Below, one piece after another: positions 34,587 to 43,771 of a stretch of 64,000 nucleotides of DNA. The notes beneath the pieces are model-generated. The model was not told the origin of the DNA. It worked only from the letters and a program-made list of their open reading frames with translations, and ran no database searches. The translations under genes were made by a program, and so were the position numbers. Each line of letters opens with the position of its first letter. Position 1 is the stretch's first letter. The stretch spans positions 1-64,000 of the forward strand of contig NZ_WHTD01000025.1 in assembly GCF_009379765.1 (NCBI RefSeq), read 5' to 3'. The DNA comes from Actinophytocola sp. (GTDB taxonomy: Bacteria; Actinomycetota; Actinomycetes; Mycobacteriales; Pseudonocardiaceae).

Positions 34587-34826
34587 CGGCTCGACGTCCC
34601 CGCAGAGGGACTCGACGGGCAGGCCCACCGCGCGCGCGATCGCGACGACGGTGAAGAACGCCGGGGTCGGCACCCGGCCGTGCTCGATCTTGCGCAGCGT
34701 CTCGACGGAGACGCCGGCCTCGGCCGCGACCTCGACGCTGGTGCGCCCGCCGCGGGCGGCTCGCAGGATCTCGCCGAGGCGGATGCCGCGCTCGCGGTCT
34801 TCCTGGCTCAGTGGGGGTCGCACCAT
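34575..34826 (-). CDS. XRE-family small regulator
   Basis: The 83-aa protein is little more than an HTH_3 domain: GIRLGEILRAARGGRTSVEVAAEAGVSVETLRKIEHGRVPTPAFFTVVAIARAVGLPVESL. The ATG at 34826 is preferred over the track GTG. It diverges from map, with direct repeats in the 54-nt gap, and overlaps the DUF2470 gene end by 12 nt. Confidence 0.85.
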   Translation of the reverse strand: MVRPPLSQEDRERGIRLGEILRAARGGRTSVEVAAEAGVSVETLRKIEHGRVPTPAFFTVVAIARAVGLPVESLCGDVEPLPA

Positions 34827-34833
34827 GACCACG

Positions 34834-34858
34834 ATACTAATACCATGATATGAATACC
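34834..34858. promoter_or_regulatory. direct-repeat operator between the XRE gene and map
   Basis: ATACTAATACC and ATATGAATACC repeat at a 14-nt interval (9 of 11 bases the same) in an A/T-rich patch that is unusual for this genome. They lie between the divergent starts and may be autoregulatory sites for the XRE protein. Confidence 0.45.
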
Positions 34859-34880
34859 GGGATAGTTATTGGAGGTTCAG

Positions 34881-35648
34881 GTGGTCGAGCTGAAGACGGA
34901 TGCCGAGCTGGCCGTGATGCGCGAGGCGGGCCGGGTGGTCGCGCGCGCCCTCGCGGCGATGCGCGCGGAGGCGGCGGTCGGGATGTCGCTGTGGGACCTG
35001 GACGAGGTGGCGGCCGGCGTGCTGGCCGACGCCGGTGCGAAGTCCTCGTTCCAGCACTACCGCCCGCATTTCGCGCCGACACCGTTCCCGGCGGTGAGCT
35101 GCGCGTCGGTCAACGACGTGATCGTGCACGGCATCCCGTCGGGCTACCGGCTGCGCGACGGCGACCTGGTGAGCATCGACTTCGGCGCGTGCGTGGACGG
35201 CTTCCACGGTGACGCGGCGACCAGCTTCGTGGTCGGCCCGGCCCGGCCGGAGGACCTGACGCTCATCGCGGACACCCAGGCGGCGCTGGACGCCGGCATC
35301 GCGGCGGCAGTCGTCGGTGCCCGGCTGGGCGACATCGGGCACGCGGTCGGCCGGATCGGGCGCGGCGGCGGCTACGGCATCCCGCAGGACTTCGGCGGCC
35401 ACGGCGTCGGCCGGGCCATGCACGAGGACCCGTCGGTGCCGAACGAGGGCCGCCCCGGCCGGGGCCTGCCGCTGCGCCCCGGACTGGCCATCGCCATCGA
35501 GCCGATGTTCATGGCCGGCGGCCGGGACCGCTACGTGACGGACCCGGACGGCTGGGCCCTGCGCACGGCCGACGGCAGCCGGGCCGCGCACATCGAGCAC
35601 ACGATCGCGGTGACCGAGGACGGCCCGGTTATCCTCACCGCCTTGTGA
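34881..35648 (+). CDS. map: type I methionine aminopeptidase
   Basis: The enzyme removes the initiator Met from new proteins. The 255-aa product starts at GTG 34881 (MVELKTDAELAVMREAG), set by GGAGG 6 nt upstream. Metal ligands are present in order: Asp in VSIDFGACVDGFHGDAAT (two), His in FGGHGVGRAMHEDP, Glu in AIAIEPMF and Glu in AHIEHTIAVTEDG. There is no N-terminal zinc-finger extension. The divergent XRE gene suggests it is a regulated second map rather than the ribosomal-operon copy. Stop overlaps the GNAT start (GTGA). Confidence 0.93.
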   Translation: MVELKTDAELAVMREAGRVVARALAAMRAEAAVGMSLWDLDEVAAGVLADAGAKSSFQHYRPHFAPTPFPAVSCASVNDVIVHGIPSGYRLRDGDLVSIDFGACVDGFHGDAATSFVVGPARPEDLTLIADTQAALDAGIAAAVVGARLGDIGHAVGRIGRGGGYGIPQDFGGHGVGRAMHEDPSVPNEGRPGRGLPLRPGLAIAIEPMFMAGGRDRYVTDPDGWALRTADGSRAAHIEHTIAVTEDGPVILTAL

Positions 35649-36241
35649 TCCGCCCGTACCGGCCCACCGACCGCGCCGCGGTGTACGACATCTGCGTGCG
35701 AACCGCGCAGGACGGCGGCGACTCGCGGGCGGTGTACCCGGACGTCGAGCTGCTGCCGAGCATCTTCGCCGGGCCGTACCTGGAGCTGGCGCCGTCCCTG
35801 GCGTTCGTCCTGGACGACGGCGGTCAGGCGGTCGGCTACGTCCTGGGCGCGGCGGACACCGCGGCGTTCGTGGCCGCATACCGCTCGCGGTGGCTGCCGA
35901 ACCTGGTGTCGCGCTTTCCGCTGCCGGCCGAGGTGACGACGCCGTCGGACCACATGATCACACTGATGCACGACCCCGAGCGGATGATGCTCCTGCCGCT
36001 GATCGCCGACTACCCGGCGCACCTGCACATCGACCTGCTGCCGGCCTACCAGCGGCGGGGCCACGGTCGCGCCCTCATGGAGCGGCTGCTCACCGCGCTG
36101 CGGGCCGCGGGCGTGCCGGCCGTGCACCTGGGGATGGTCACGACCAACACGAACGCCCGCGCCTTCTACGATCGGCTCGGCTTCCACGAGATCGACGTCC
36201 CGAACCCGGGCCCGGTCACCTACCTGGGCCTGCGCCTCTGA
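35645..36241 (+). CDS. GNAT-family N-acetyltransferase
   Basis: The 198-aa protein begins MIRPYRPTDRAAVYDICVRTA and has the acetyl-CoA loop LLPAYQRRGHGRALMERLL and the C-terminal motif TNTNARAFYDRLGFHEI. An insert around residues 75-110 (AAYRSRWLPNLVSRFPLP) resembles the acetyltransferase half of O-GlcNAcase-type proteins. The target is unknown. Translation is coupled to map. Confidence 0.88.
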   Translation: MIRPYRPTDRAAVYDICVRTAQDGGDSRAVYPDVELLPSIFAGPYLELAPSLAFVLDDGGQAVGYVLGAADTAAFVAAYRSRWLPNLVSRFPLPAEVTTPSDHMITLMHDPERMMLLPLIADYPAHLHIDLLPAYQRRGHGRALMERLLTALRAAGVPAVHLGMVTTNTNARAFYDRLGFHEIDVPNPGPVTYLGLRL

Positions 36242-36253
36242 CCCCGGCGCGGC

Positions 36254-37504
36254 TCAGAGGCTGGCCCTGCTGATCGGGCACGACATGCATCGCGGGCCGC
36301 CCCGGCCGCTGCCCAGCTCCGAGCCGCGGATCCGCAGCACCTCGATGCCCGCCGCCTCCAGGCGTTCGTTGGTCTCCACGTTCCGCTCGTACGCGACGAC
36401 CACGCCCGGCCCGACGGCGAGCGTGTTGTTCCCGTCGTCCCACTGCTCGCGTTCCGCGGTGACCGGGTCCAGGCCTGTGTCGATCACCCGCAGCCGGTCG
36501 ATCCCCATCGCCGACGCCGCGGCCTCCAGGAACGGCACCGGCCCTGAGACGACCACGCCCTTCCCGGCCCCGTTGTCCCCGTCGGGCTGCAGCGGGTAGG
36601 CGACCAGCGTGTCGCGCACCGCCGGGTACATCACCACGGCGTCCTGGTCGACCATCGTGCACACGGTGTCCAGGTGCATGGTCGCCCTGTCCTGCGCGAT
36701 CGGCACCGCCAGCACGGTGTGCGCGAGCCCGTCGGCGAACGCGGAGCGGGCCAGCGACTCGGCCCCGGCGGGCGTCGTCCGCTCGCCGACGCCGATCGCG
36801 AGCACGCCGGGCGCGAGCAGCAGCACGTCACCGCCCTCGACCGGTGCCGAGTGCGCGCCGTACGCGCGGCCGGCGGTACGGAACCGCGGGTGGTAGGCGT
36901 AGATCAGGTCCAGCAGCGCGGTCTCCCGGTTGCGCGCCGGCAGCGCCAGCGACGCGATCGCCACCCGGTTGCCGATCCACACCGACGAGTCGCGGGTGAA
37001 CAGCAGGTTCGGCAGCGGATCGACCACGAAGTCGTGCGGGTGGTGCATCTTGCGCACCAGCGACGCGCCCTCCGCGGCCGGCAGCTCCTCGAAGGTCATG
37101 CCGGCCATCAGCACGTCCGCGAGCACCGTGTTGTCCAAAGTCGACAGGTGCGAGCTCAGCGCGTCGGCGAGCTCGTGGCCCACCCGGCGCCGGTCGACGG
37201 CCGTGTCCGCGGCGGCGGCGTGGGCCCGCTCGTCGGACAGCGCCGTCACCAGCGCGTCGGCGAGCAGCAACACCTCGACGTCACGCGAGACGAGCGTCTC
37301 GGCGAACGCGTCGTGCTCCTCCTGGGCCCGGTCGACCCACGGGATGCTGTCGAACAGCAGCTGGTCGTTGTTGCGCGGGGTCAGCCGCTTGAGCTCGGCG
37401 CCCGGCCGGTGCAGCAGGACCGCGCGCAGCGGCCCGACCTCACTGTCGACCTTCGGCACCGGCAGGTCGTGCACGGCCAGGTCGGATGCTGGTTGAGCGG
37501 TCAC
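36254..37504 (-). CDS. arcA: arginine deiminase
   Basis: The enzyme hydrolyses arginine to citrulline and ammonia. The 416-aa product starts at GTG 37504 ([37 protein letters not shown]). Catalytic segments are present: [38 protein letters not shown] and the nucleophile Cys in [12 protein letters not shown] near the C-terminus. No arcB, arcC or arcD lies next to it, so it works alone here. The track merges it into a much longer frame. Confidence 0.95.
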   Translation of the reverse strand: MTAQPASDLAVHDLPVPKVDSEVGPLRAVLLHRPGAELKRLTPRNNDQLLFDSIPWVDRAQEEHDAFAETLVSRDVEVLLLADALVTALSDERAHAAAADTAVDRRRVGHELADALSSHLSTLDNTVLADVLMAGMTFEELPAAEGASLVRKMHHPHDFVVDPLPNLLFTRDSSVWIGNRVAIASLALPARNRETALLDLIYAYHPRFRTAGRAYGAHSAPVEGGDVLLLAPGVLAIGVGERTTPAGAESLARSAFADGLAHTVLAVPIAQDRATMHLDTVCTMVDQDAVVMYPAVRDTLVAYPLQPDGDNGAGKGVVVSGPVPFLEAAASAMGIDRLRVIDTGLDPVTAEREQWDDGNNTLAVGPGVVVAYERNVETNERLEAAGIEVLRIRGSELGSGRGGPRCMSCPISRASL

Positions 37505-37564
37505 CCACCGAGCGTAATAAGTCGGTAAGTAGGTTGTCGCGGCCAGTCCCGCCACGATGGTCAG

Positions 37565-38092
37565 ATGGGACTTTTGCGCCGAAAGCCGTTGACGTGGGTG
37601 CTGCTCGGTGTCGTGGTGGCCGGTCTCGTCATGGGCCTGGCCCTGTTCGAGCCGTGGCGTGCGTTCACGAGCAGCCGGCTGGACGAGCCACTCCCGGTGG
37701 CCGCCGCCGACGAGCCGACCGGCGCACCGACCACGTCGCCGCCCGCGCAATCCCAGGTGCTCGCCCAGGGCGAGTTCGTGAGCCAGGAGCACGACACCGC
37801 CGGCACGGCCCGTGTCCTCGAACTGCCCGACGGGTCCCGCGTCCTGCGCCTGGAAGGTTTCGCCACCTCCGACGGCCCGGACGTCCACGTGTGGATCTCC
37901 GAGGCGACGGCGGGCGGCGACTGGCACGCCTACGACGACGGCCGCCTCGTCCCGCTGGGCGAGATCAAGGCGACCGAAGGCAACCACAACTACGCCATCC
38001 CCGCCGACGCGGACCTGGCCGGCCTGAACAGCGCCGTCATCTGGTGCGACCGCTTCAACGTGGCGTTCGGCTCGGCCCCGCTGGCGCTCTAG
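37565..38092 (+). CDS. membrane-anchored DM13-domain protein
   Basis: The 175-aa protein has one N-terminal membrane anchor ([20 protein letters not shown]), a Pro/Thr linker, then a DM13 domain (about residues 65-175: [44 protein letters not shown] ... [20 protein letters not shown]), with the conserved Cys in the IWCDRF motif. DM13 domains are predicted redox or electron-transfer modules. It is divergent from arcA, and its end overlaps ligD by 4 nt. Confidence 0.85.
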   Translation: MGLLRRKPLTWVLLGVVVAGLVMGLALFEPWRAFTSSRLDEPLPVAAADEPTGAPTTSPPAQSQVLAQGEFVSQEHDTAGTARVLELPDGSRVLRLEGFATSDGPDVHVWISEATAGGDWHAYDDGRLVPLGEIKATEGNHNYAIPADADLAGLNSAVIWCDRFNVAFGSAPLAL

Positions 38093-40512
38093 ACCTCCGG
38101 CAGGGCCGGGCGGTCCTCGGTGAGCAGCGGCGCCAGCAGGTCGCCGTGGTCCTCGATGCGGTCGAGCACGTCGTCGGCGGTGAAGACCAGGTCGTTGGGG
38201 TGGCGGCAGCGCGCGACCTCGTCCCACGTGAGCGGCGTCGACACGGTCGGTGCGGGCCGCCCGCGCAGCGAGTACGGCGCGATCGTCGTCTTGTACCGGT
38301 TGTTCTGGCTCCAGTCGATGAACACCTTGCGCGGCCGCAGGTTCTTGGCCATCCGCGCGACGACGAGGCCCGGCTGCTCCCGCGCCAGCTCCTCGGCCAC
38401 CGCCTTCGCGTACTCCGAGGTCCGCTCGGCGGCCGTCGTCGTGACCGGGGCGTACAGCTGCATCCCCTTGGAGCCGCTGGTCTTCGCGTACGCCGGCAGG
38501 CCGTGCGACTCGAGGACCTCCCGCAGCCGCAACGCCACCCGGCAGCACTCCACGACGGTGGCCGGCGGGCCCGGGTCCAAGTCGAACACCAGCAGGTCCG
38601 GAGTGCGGCGCTCGCCCGCGTCGTCGACCGTCCACTGGGGAAGGTGCAGCTCCAGCGCGGCCATGTTCGCCGACCACACCAGCGACGGCAGGTCGTCGAG
38701 CACCACGAAGTGGAGCGTCTCGTAGCCCCGGGTGCTGCCGGGCGTCTCCACCCGGACCTTCCGGATCCACTCCGGCGCGCTCCGCGCCGCGTTCTTCTCG
38801 TAGAACGGCTGCCCGGTCACCCCGTCGGGCCAGCGGCGCAGCGTCACCGGCCGGTCGGCGAGGTGTGGCAGCAGCACCGGCGCCACCCGGCTGTAGTAGT
38901 TGATCACCTGGCCCTTGGTGAAGCCGGCATCGGGATACAGCACCTTGTCCAGGTTGGACAGTCGCAGCCGCCGGCCACCGACCTCGACCAGCACGTTCTG
39001 CGGCTGCGGCTCCGCATCGGCCTCGGGCTCGGCGAACGGCTCACCGGGATCCCCGGGCTCGGCGACCGGCACCGTCTCCGGCTCGAGGTCCGCCGGGTCC
39101 TTGTCCGAGCGCAGCCCGCGCCACGACGGCGCCCGCAGCCGCCCGTCCGGCGTCCAGTTCCGGAACTCGACCTCACCGACCAGCGTCGGCGACGTCCAGT
39201 GCGCGCCCTTCGCCCGGTCCGCCGGCAGCTCGTCGGCGAACGGCGAGGTGGTGCGCTCCAACGGCGTCAGCCGCTCGCCCATCGCCTCGAGTGCCTTGTC
39301 GGTGAAACCCGTGCCGACCTGGCCGACGTAGCGCAGCCCCGCGTCGGTCGGCACGCCGAGCATCAGCGAGCCGATCATGCCCGACCGCCGGCCCTCACCC
39401 GGACGCCAGCCGCCGATCAGCACCTCGATGGTGAGCACTTCCTTGATCTTGATCCAGTCCGCGGTGCGCCGGCCGGGGAAGTAGCGCGACGTCAGCCGCT
39501 TGGCGATCACGCCCTCGAGCTCCTGCTCGCTCGCGGTCTCGACCATCGCGGCCCCGTCCGCGGTGTAGCTCGGCGACGTGTTCCAGTGCGGACCGCGCAG
39601 CTCGAGGCCCTCCAGCAGCACGCGCCGCTCGCGGTACGGGAGGTCTACACAGGACTTACCGTCGAGGTGGAGGACGTCGAAGATCAGGTACGTGACCGGC
39701 ACGGCGTTGGCGAGGTTGCGGGCCTGCCGGTCGTTCTGGACGTGCATGCGCTGCTGCAGCGCGGGAAAGCTCGGCCGGCCGTTCTCCATCGCGACGATCT
39801 CGCCGTCGAGCCACACCTGGGTCGCGCCGAGCTCCTCGCCGAGCTGGCGCAGCTCCGGGTAGGTCACCGTGATGTCGTTGCCCTTGCGCGAGTGCAGCCG
39901 CAGCCGGCCGCCCTCGACCCGGGCGAGCGCGCGCACGCCGTCCCACTTGAACTCGTACGCCCAGTCGTCGTCGTGGTCGGCCGGCGGCAGCGTGCCCGGC
40001 GAGGCCAGCATCGGCTCGATCAGCTCGGGCAGCCGGGTGAAGCCGGGCTCGCGCGGCGGCTCCGAGCGGCGGACCATCCAGTCCTTCGAGTCCTTGCCGC
40101 TGCGGAAGAACGTGTACCGGCCCTTGGCGCGCTCGCCGGCGAACACGACCGCGACCTCGCGGTCGGACCACTTGATCGTCTCGTAGCGGCCGCGGTCCCA
40201 GATGACCATCCGCCCGCCGCCGTACTCACCCTTGGGGATCTCGCCGGAGAACGTGGCGTACTCCATCGGGTGGTCCTCGGTGTGCACCGCGAGCCGGATG
40301 TCGCCCGGCACGTCCGGCAGGCCCTTCGGCACCGCCCAGGACACGAGCACGCCGTCGCGCTCGAGCCGCACGTCCCAGTGCAGCCGGCTGGCGTGGTGCT
40401 CCTGGATGACGAAGGTGTCGTTGTTGCCGGTGGGCAGGGCGTCGTCGGCCGGCACCGGCTCCGGGGTGCGGGCCGGGTCGCGCTTCTTGCGGTACTCGCC
40501 GAGGTCGCCCAT
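38089..40512 (-). CDS. ligD: multidomain ATP-dependent DNA ligase D
   Basis: The 807-aa protein joins three activities of bacterial non-homologous end joining. Order: 3'-phosphoesterase ([18 protein letters not shown] and [24 protein letters not shown]), ATP ligase with nucleotidyl Lys in [17 protein letters not shown] and an OB domain ([25 protein letters not shown]), then primase-polymerase ([26 protein letters not shown] and [17 protein letters not shown]). Mycobacterial LigD has the polymerase first, so this PE-ligase-Pol order is the alternative type. Start ATG at 40512 ([13 protein letters not shown]). No ku gene lies in the window. Confidence 0.93.
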   Translation of the reverse strand: MGDLGEYRKKRDPARTPEPVPADDALPTGNNDTFVIQEHHASRLHWDVRLERDGVLVSWAVPKGLPDVPGDIRLAVHTEDHPMEYATFSGEIPKGEYGGGRMVIWDRGRYETIKWSDREVAVVFAGERAKGRYTFFRSGKDSKDWMVRRSEPPREPGFTRLPELIEPMLASPGTLPPADHDDDWAYEFKWDGVRALARVEGGRLRLHSRKGNDITVTYPELRQLGEELGATQVWLDGEIVAMENGRPSFPALQQRMHVQNDRQARNLANAVPVTYLIFDVLHLDGKSCVDLPYRERRVLLEGLELRGPHWNTSPSYTADGAAMVETASEQELEGVIAKRLTSRYFPGRRTADWIKIKEVLTIEVLIGGWRPGEGRRSGMIGSLMLGVPTDAGLRYVGQVGTGFTDKALEAMGERLTPLERTTSPFADELPADRAKGAHWTSPTLVGEVEFRNWTPDGRLRAPSWRGLRSDKDPADLEPETVPVAEPGDPGEPFAEPEADAEPQPQNVLVEVGGRRLRLSNLDKVLYPDAGFTKGQVINYYSRVAPVLLPHLADRPVTLRRWPDGVTGQPFYEKNAARSAPEWIRKVRVETPGSTRGYETLHFVVLDDLPSLVWSANMAALELHLPQWTVDDAGERRTPDLLVFDLDPGPPATVVECCRVALRLREVLESHGLPAYAKTSGSKGMQLYAPVTTTAAERTSEYAKAVAEELAREQPGLVVARMAKNLRPRKVFIDWSQNNRYKTTIAPYSLRGRPAPTVSTPLTWDEVARCRHPNDLVFTADDVLDRIEDHGDLLAPLLTEDRPALPEV

Positions 40513-40544
40513 CGCGGTCCATTGTGCCTGCCGGTGTCCCGTGA

Positions 40545-41345
40545 CTAGGGCAGCCAGGACACCGCGCCGCGAAGCAGCGCGTAGCCGACGAACGCGACGA
40601 CGTCGAGCAGCGTGTGCGCGATGACCAGCGGCCAGAGCCGGTTGGTGCGCTGCCAGACCCGGCCGAACACCAGCCCCATGACGACGTTGCCGAGGAACCC
40701 GCCGAAGCCCTGGTAGAGGTGGTAGGAGCCGCGGAGCACGGCGGCGATCACCAGCGAGGCGTTCTCGTGCCGGCCGAGCTGGCGCAGCCGGGTGATCAGG
40801 TAGCCGACCACCAGCACCTCCTCGGCCCAGGCGTTGGCCGCCGCGGCGACCGTCAGCACGATCGGCCGCCACCACGTGTCGTCCAATGTGGACGGCAGGA
40901 CGGTGAGGTTGGCGCCGACCGCGCGGGCGAGGAAGTAGAACGCCAGGCCCGGGATGCCGATGAGGGCCGCGAGACCGGCGCCGCCGAGCAGGTCCTTGCC
41001 GGGCCGGCTTCTGTCCAGACCGATGGCCCGCAGCCGGATGCCGGCCCGCCACAGCAGGTAGAGGCCGAGCGCGCCCCAGGCGAACAGCTGCGCGGCACTC
41101 AGCAGCTGGCGGACGAGGTCGAGGAGCTGGACGTCGGCCTGCGGGACGTTGAGCGCGACCTGCTGGTCCGCGAGCGGCTCCGGGCGCAGCAGCGAGTCGA
41201 GCAGGGAGACGAGGCTGCGCAGCCCGGAGAGGCCGAGCGTCACCGTGAACACGATGACTAGCTCGACGACGATCATGCGACGCTCGCCGGGGTCCGTGAC
41301 CGGGTCCGTCCGGCGCTCGGGCGCGAGCCAGGCTCTCAACGACAC
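40545..41345 (-). CDS. CPBP-family intramembrane metalloprotease
   Basis: The 266-aa membrane protein has the three CPBP/Abi motifs: NAWAEEVLVVGYLITRL (EExxxR type), RGSYHLYQGFGGFLGN and PLVIAHTLLDVVAF. About seven spans are visible. Family members cleave prenylated or other membrane proteins, or serve in bacteriocin immunity. It lies 32 nt before ligD and diverges from the PPOX-type gene. Confidence 0.88.
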   Translation of the reverse strand: MSLRAWLAPERRTDPVTDPGERRMIVVELVIVFTVTLGLSGLRSLVSLLDSLLRPEPLADQQVALNVPQADVQLLDLVRQLLSAAQLFAWGALGLYLLWRAGIRLRAIGLDRSRPGKDLLGGAGLAALIGIPGLAFYFLARAVGANLTVLPSTLDDTWWRPIVLTVAAAANAWAEEVLVVGYLITRLRQLGRHENASLVIAAVLRGSYHLYQGFGGFLGNVVMGLVFGRVWQRTNRLWPLVIAHTLLDVVAFVGYALLRGAVSWLP

Positions 41346-41368
41346 GCGGAAACGCTACCGTTAGGCAC

Positions 41369-41827
41369 GTGCCAAGGATCGCTACCGCGGACAAGGTCGA
41401 CGTTGCCGCCCTGTCCGACTTCATCCGTCCCCGCCACCACGCCATCCTGGTCACGACCAGGGCGGACGGTGGCCCGCAGCTTTCCCCGGTCACGTGCGGC
41501 CTGGACACCGCGGGCCGGATCGTGATCTCGACCTACCCGTCCCGCGCGAAGGCCGTCAACGCGCGCCGCAACCCGGCCGTGTCGGTCTGCGTCCTGTCCG
41601 ACACCTGGGACGACGCCTGGGTGCAGGTAGACGGCACCGCGGAGGTGCTCGAGCTGCCCGACGCGGTGGAGCCGTTGGTGGAGTACTTCCGGGTGATCTC
41701 CGGCGAGCACCCGGACTGGGACGAGTACCGCGAGGCGATGCGGCGCCAGGGCAAGTGCCTGATCCGCGTGACGATCACCCGCTGGGGCCCGATCGCCACC
41801 GGCGGCTTCCCCCCTGACCTGGCCTGA
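41369..41827 (+). CDS. PPOX-class F420/FMN-dependent oxidoreductase
   Basis: The 152-aa split-barrel protein (GTG start) has ADKVDVAALSDFIRPRHHAILVTTRADGGPQLSPVTCGLD, ISTYPSRAKAVNARRNPAVSVCVLS and DDAWVQVDGTAEVLELPDAVEPLVEYF. This is the pattern of the actinobacterial PPOX/flavin reductase group, many of which use F420. The substrate is unknown. It stands alone. Confidence 0.88.
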   Translation: MPRIATADKVDVAALSDFIRPRHHAILVTTRADGGPQLSPVTCGLDTAGRIVISTYPSRAKAVNARRNPAVSVCVLSDTWDDAWVQVDGTAEVLELPDAVEPLVEYFRVISGEHPDWDEYREAMRRQGKCLIRVTITRWGPIATGGFPPDLA

Positions 41828-41833
41828 CGCGAG

Positions 41834-41939
41834 TTGTCCACAACCCAGGAGTTATCCACAACCAAGATCGACACCGCCGGGTCCGACGCCCCCGACCGAT
41901 AGAATGGACGTATCGGGGTGCCCCCGGAGAGGGTGGGGG
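41834..41939 (+). promoter_or_regulatory. TTRTCCACA / TAGAAT promoter-hairpin element, copy 2
   Basis: TTGTCCACA (41834-41842) and TTATCCACA (41852-41860) precede TAGAAT (41900-41905) by 39 nt from the second box. The -10-like hexamer sits in CCGATA...TATCGG (41896-41916), then comes GGGGTGCCCCCGGAG and a CCCCC/GGGGG hairpin (41921-41939). No plus-strand gene follows before the convergent DUF6355 gene. Confidence 0.6.
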
Positions 41940-42039
41940 TTTGCCACCGCGAGGCGGTTCGCGGACAAGGGTTCGGCAAGGGCGGGGTGGCCCAGGCGTC
42001 GGTCGGCCCCGGCACCTGGGCCCCGTCCTCACCGCGGCG

Positions 42040-42507
42040 CTATGGCTTCGTCACCGGGGAGCAGCCGGCGCCGCCGATGTAGTAGGCGTTCTCGACCTCT
42101 GTCTCGGCACCGAGCCAGGTGTCGCCGGGCGGCAGGCAGTAGATGTAGTCGTCGCCCGGCTTGTCGACCCTCACCAGCACGTTCGTCGAGCCGCAGTGGT
42201 TGTACCAGGCCGAATACAGGGACCAGTGCAGGCCGCACTGGGTCAGCACCGTCGCAGGGGCCGGGGCGGCTTCAGGAGCCGCGGCGGCGGGGCCGGAAGC
42301 GCGAGCGCGGCGAAGGCCGCCGCGATCGCTAGTGTCGCGTGATCCTGTTCCTTTGCGTCCGCTGTGGATCCACGTGGCTTCTGGCAAGGCGGAGGAAAGT
42401 CGCTCGTACCGGGTTGTACTTGGGCTTTTCTCCAACGCGGCCAGGGGCCGCGTTGGCCGCGGCGGCGTAAAGGTTTCAGGGTCACGCGACACTAGTTGCT
42501 TCTTCAT
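42040..42507 (-). pseudogene. DUF6355 secreted protein gene with MITE in the signal peptide
   Basis: The mature domain is clear: TVLTQCGLHWSLYSAWYNHCGSTNVLVRVDKPGDDYIYCLPPGDTWLGAETEVENAYYIGGAGCSP, a small disulfide-rich DUF6355 protein. The ATG at 42507 follows GAGGAG and reads MKKQL, then enters a 163-nt insertion. The frame stays open through the insertion into the mature domain, giving a 155-aa product without a signal peptide. The displaced signal core LAIAAAFAALALPAP is present beyond the insertion, but in another frame. I infer that secretion is lost. Confidence 0.7.
42329..42495. mobile_element. MITE of about 163 bp
   Basis: CTAGTGTCGCGTGATCCTG at the left is matched by CAGGGTCACGCGACACTAG at the right (18 of 19 pairs). 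CTAG occurs at both outer ends, consistent with a TA or CTAG target duplication. No transposase is encoded. Removing one CTAG-to-CTAG unit joins MKKQL directly to AIAAAFAALALP, restoring a signal peptide, which shows where it inserted. Confidence 0.82.
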
Positions 42508-42578
42508 GAGTCTCCTCGAAGAGTCCGCAGGGACCACAGCAGCATCGAGGAGGTCCCTAACATGGCGCTGACAACCGA

Positions 42579-43730
42579 TCACGGGGCCCAGTTCGGGTTC
42601 AGCCGGTGGTAGGTCGCGGTGTCCTCGAAGCCCTCCTCGCCCGTCGTGAAGGCCAGCGGTTCGGTGGCGACGTGGACGAAGCCGACCTGCTCCACCGCGT
42701 GCCGGGAGGCCTTGTTGCTCGCCGCGGTGGTCAGGCTCAGCCGACGCTTGCCCAGGCCACCGTCCTCGACCGGGCGGAAGGACCACTCGACCACCATCCG
42801 GAGGGCCTCGGTGAGCACGCCGCGGCCCCGGGAGTCCGGGTGGACCGAGTAGCCGAGCTTCGCCGCGGTGTCGTCCAGGCCATCGAGGTCGAACAGTTGG
42901 ATGTGGCCGATCATCAGGTCCGACTCCGGGTGGGCGATGGTCCAGTTGTACCGGTCGCCGCGCGCGACGCCGTCGACGTTGCGCAGGATCAGCGCCGACC
43001 CGTCGGCGATGTCCCGGATCGCCTTCATGCGGCCGTTGAAGTGGCGGCTGCGCGGGTCGAACACGGTCTCGCCGAAGCGCGTCGCGTCGGACTCGCGGTG
43101 CGGGCGCAGGCGCAGCCGGGGCGACTCCAGCACCGGCACCTCGTTCCACGTCGACTTCGGCTCGCGGGTGTCCTCCGCGCGCAGCGAGCCTCCCCACGCG
43201 TCGTGCCGGACGCCGCGCTGGAGCAGGAGCTTGGCCACGGTGCCGTCGAAGGCGAAACCGCTGGCCCACGCCACCCGGCGGGACGCCCAGTTGCCGACCT
43301 GCGCGAACCAGAGCACGACGTCGAAGCCCTGGACCTCGAAGCCCCAGTCCAGCAACAGCTTCACCGCGGACAGGGCGACGCCCCGGCCACGTACCGCGGG
43401 GTGCAGCCCGTAGGCGATCTCGGCGACGCCGTCGCCGTGGACGCGCAGGCTCACCGAGCCGGAGAACCGCCGCTCGCCCGAGGGGTGGGTGGCCTCGACC
43501 GCGAAGCCGAGCTCCCTGCCGGAGCGCCAGCCGCCGGGCATGATCTCGGTGACGAAGTGCACCGCGTCCTCGCGGGCGAACGGCACCGGCACGGTCGTCC
43601 ACTCGATCGAGAGCGGGTCGGTGCACTGCTCGACGGCGGCGTCCACATCGGACAGTGCATGGGCCCGCAGCGTGACGTCCGCGTCGGTGAGTGTCGGGAC
43701 GTCGTCCGGGAAAACGAAGGTGCCGGCCAT
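42579..43730 (-). CDS. tandem GNAT-domain acetyltransferase
   Basis: The 383-aa protein holds two GNAT domains of the RimJ/RimL type. Domain 1 (about 1-190) has LRAHALSDVDAAVEQCTDP and IAYGLHPAVRGRGVALSAVKLLLDWGF. Domain 2 (about 205-380) has ESPRLRLRPHRESDATRF, LGYSVHPDSRGRGVLTEALRMVVEWSF and ASNKASRHAVEQVGFVHV. Both keep the acetyl-CoA loop (RGRG). The likely substrate is a protein N-terminus or a small amine; it is unknown. Start ATG at 43730. Confidence 0.88.
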   Translation of the reverse strand: MAGTFVFPDDVPTLTDADVTLRAHALSDVDAAVEQCTDPLSIEWTTVPVPFAREDAVHFVTEIMPGGWRSGRELGFAVEATHPSGERRFSGSVSLRVHGDGVAEIAYGLHPAVRGRGVALSAVKLLLDWGFEVQGFDVVLWFAQVGNWASRRVAWASGFAFDGTVAKLLLQRGVRHDAWGGSLRAEDTREPKSTWNEVPVLESPRLRLRPHRESDATRFGETVFDPRSRHFNGRMKAIRDIADGSALILRNVDGVARGDRYNWTIAHPESDLMIGHIQLFDLDGLDDTAAKLGYSVHPDSRGRGVLTEALRMVVEWSFRPVEDGGLGKRRLSLTTAASNKASRHAVEQVGFVHVATEPLAFTTGEEGFEDTATYHRLNPNWAP

Positions 43731-43771
43731 CGCACCATGGTCGACGGCCGGCACCCCGCGTGCAACGCCGT

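Noticed and set aside
37486-40548. 1,020-aa plus-strand ORF
   Set aside because: Antisense to ligD, with no recognisable domain; LigD motifs are complete on the minus strand.
41834-41860. Chromosomal replication origin because of DnaA-like boxes
   Set aside because: Only one or two boxes occur per site, there is no dnaA or dnaN nearby, and the boxes recur at three places with fixed distance to a -10-like hexamer.
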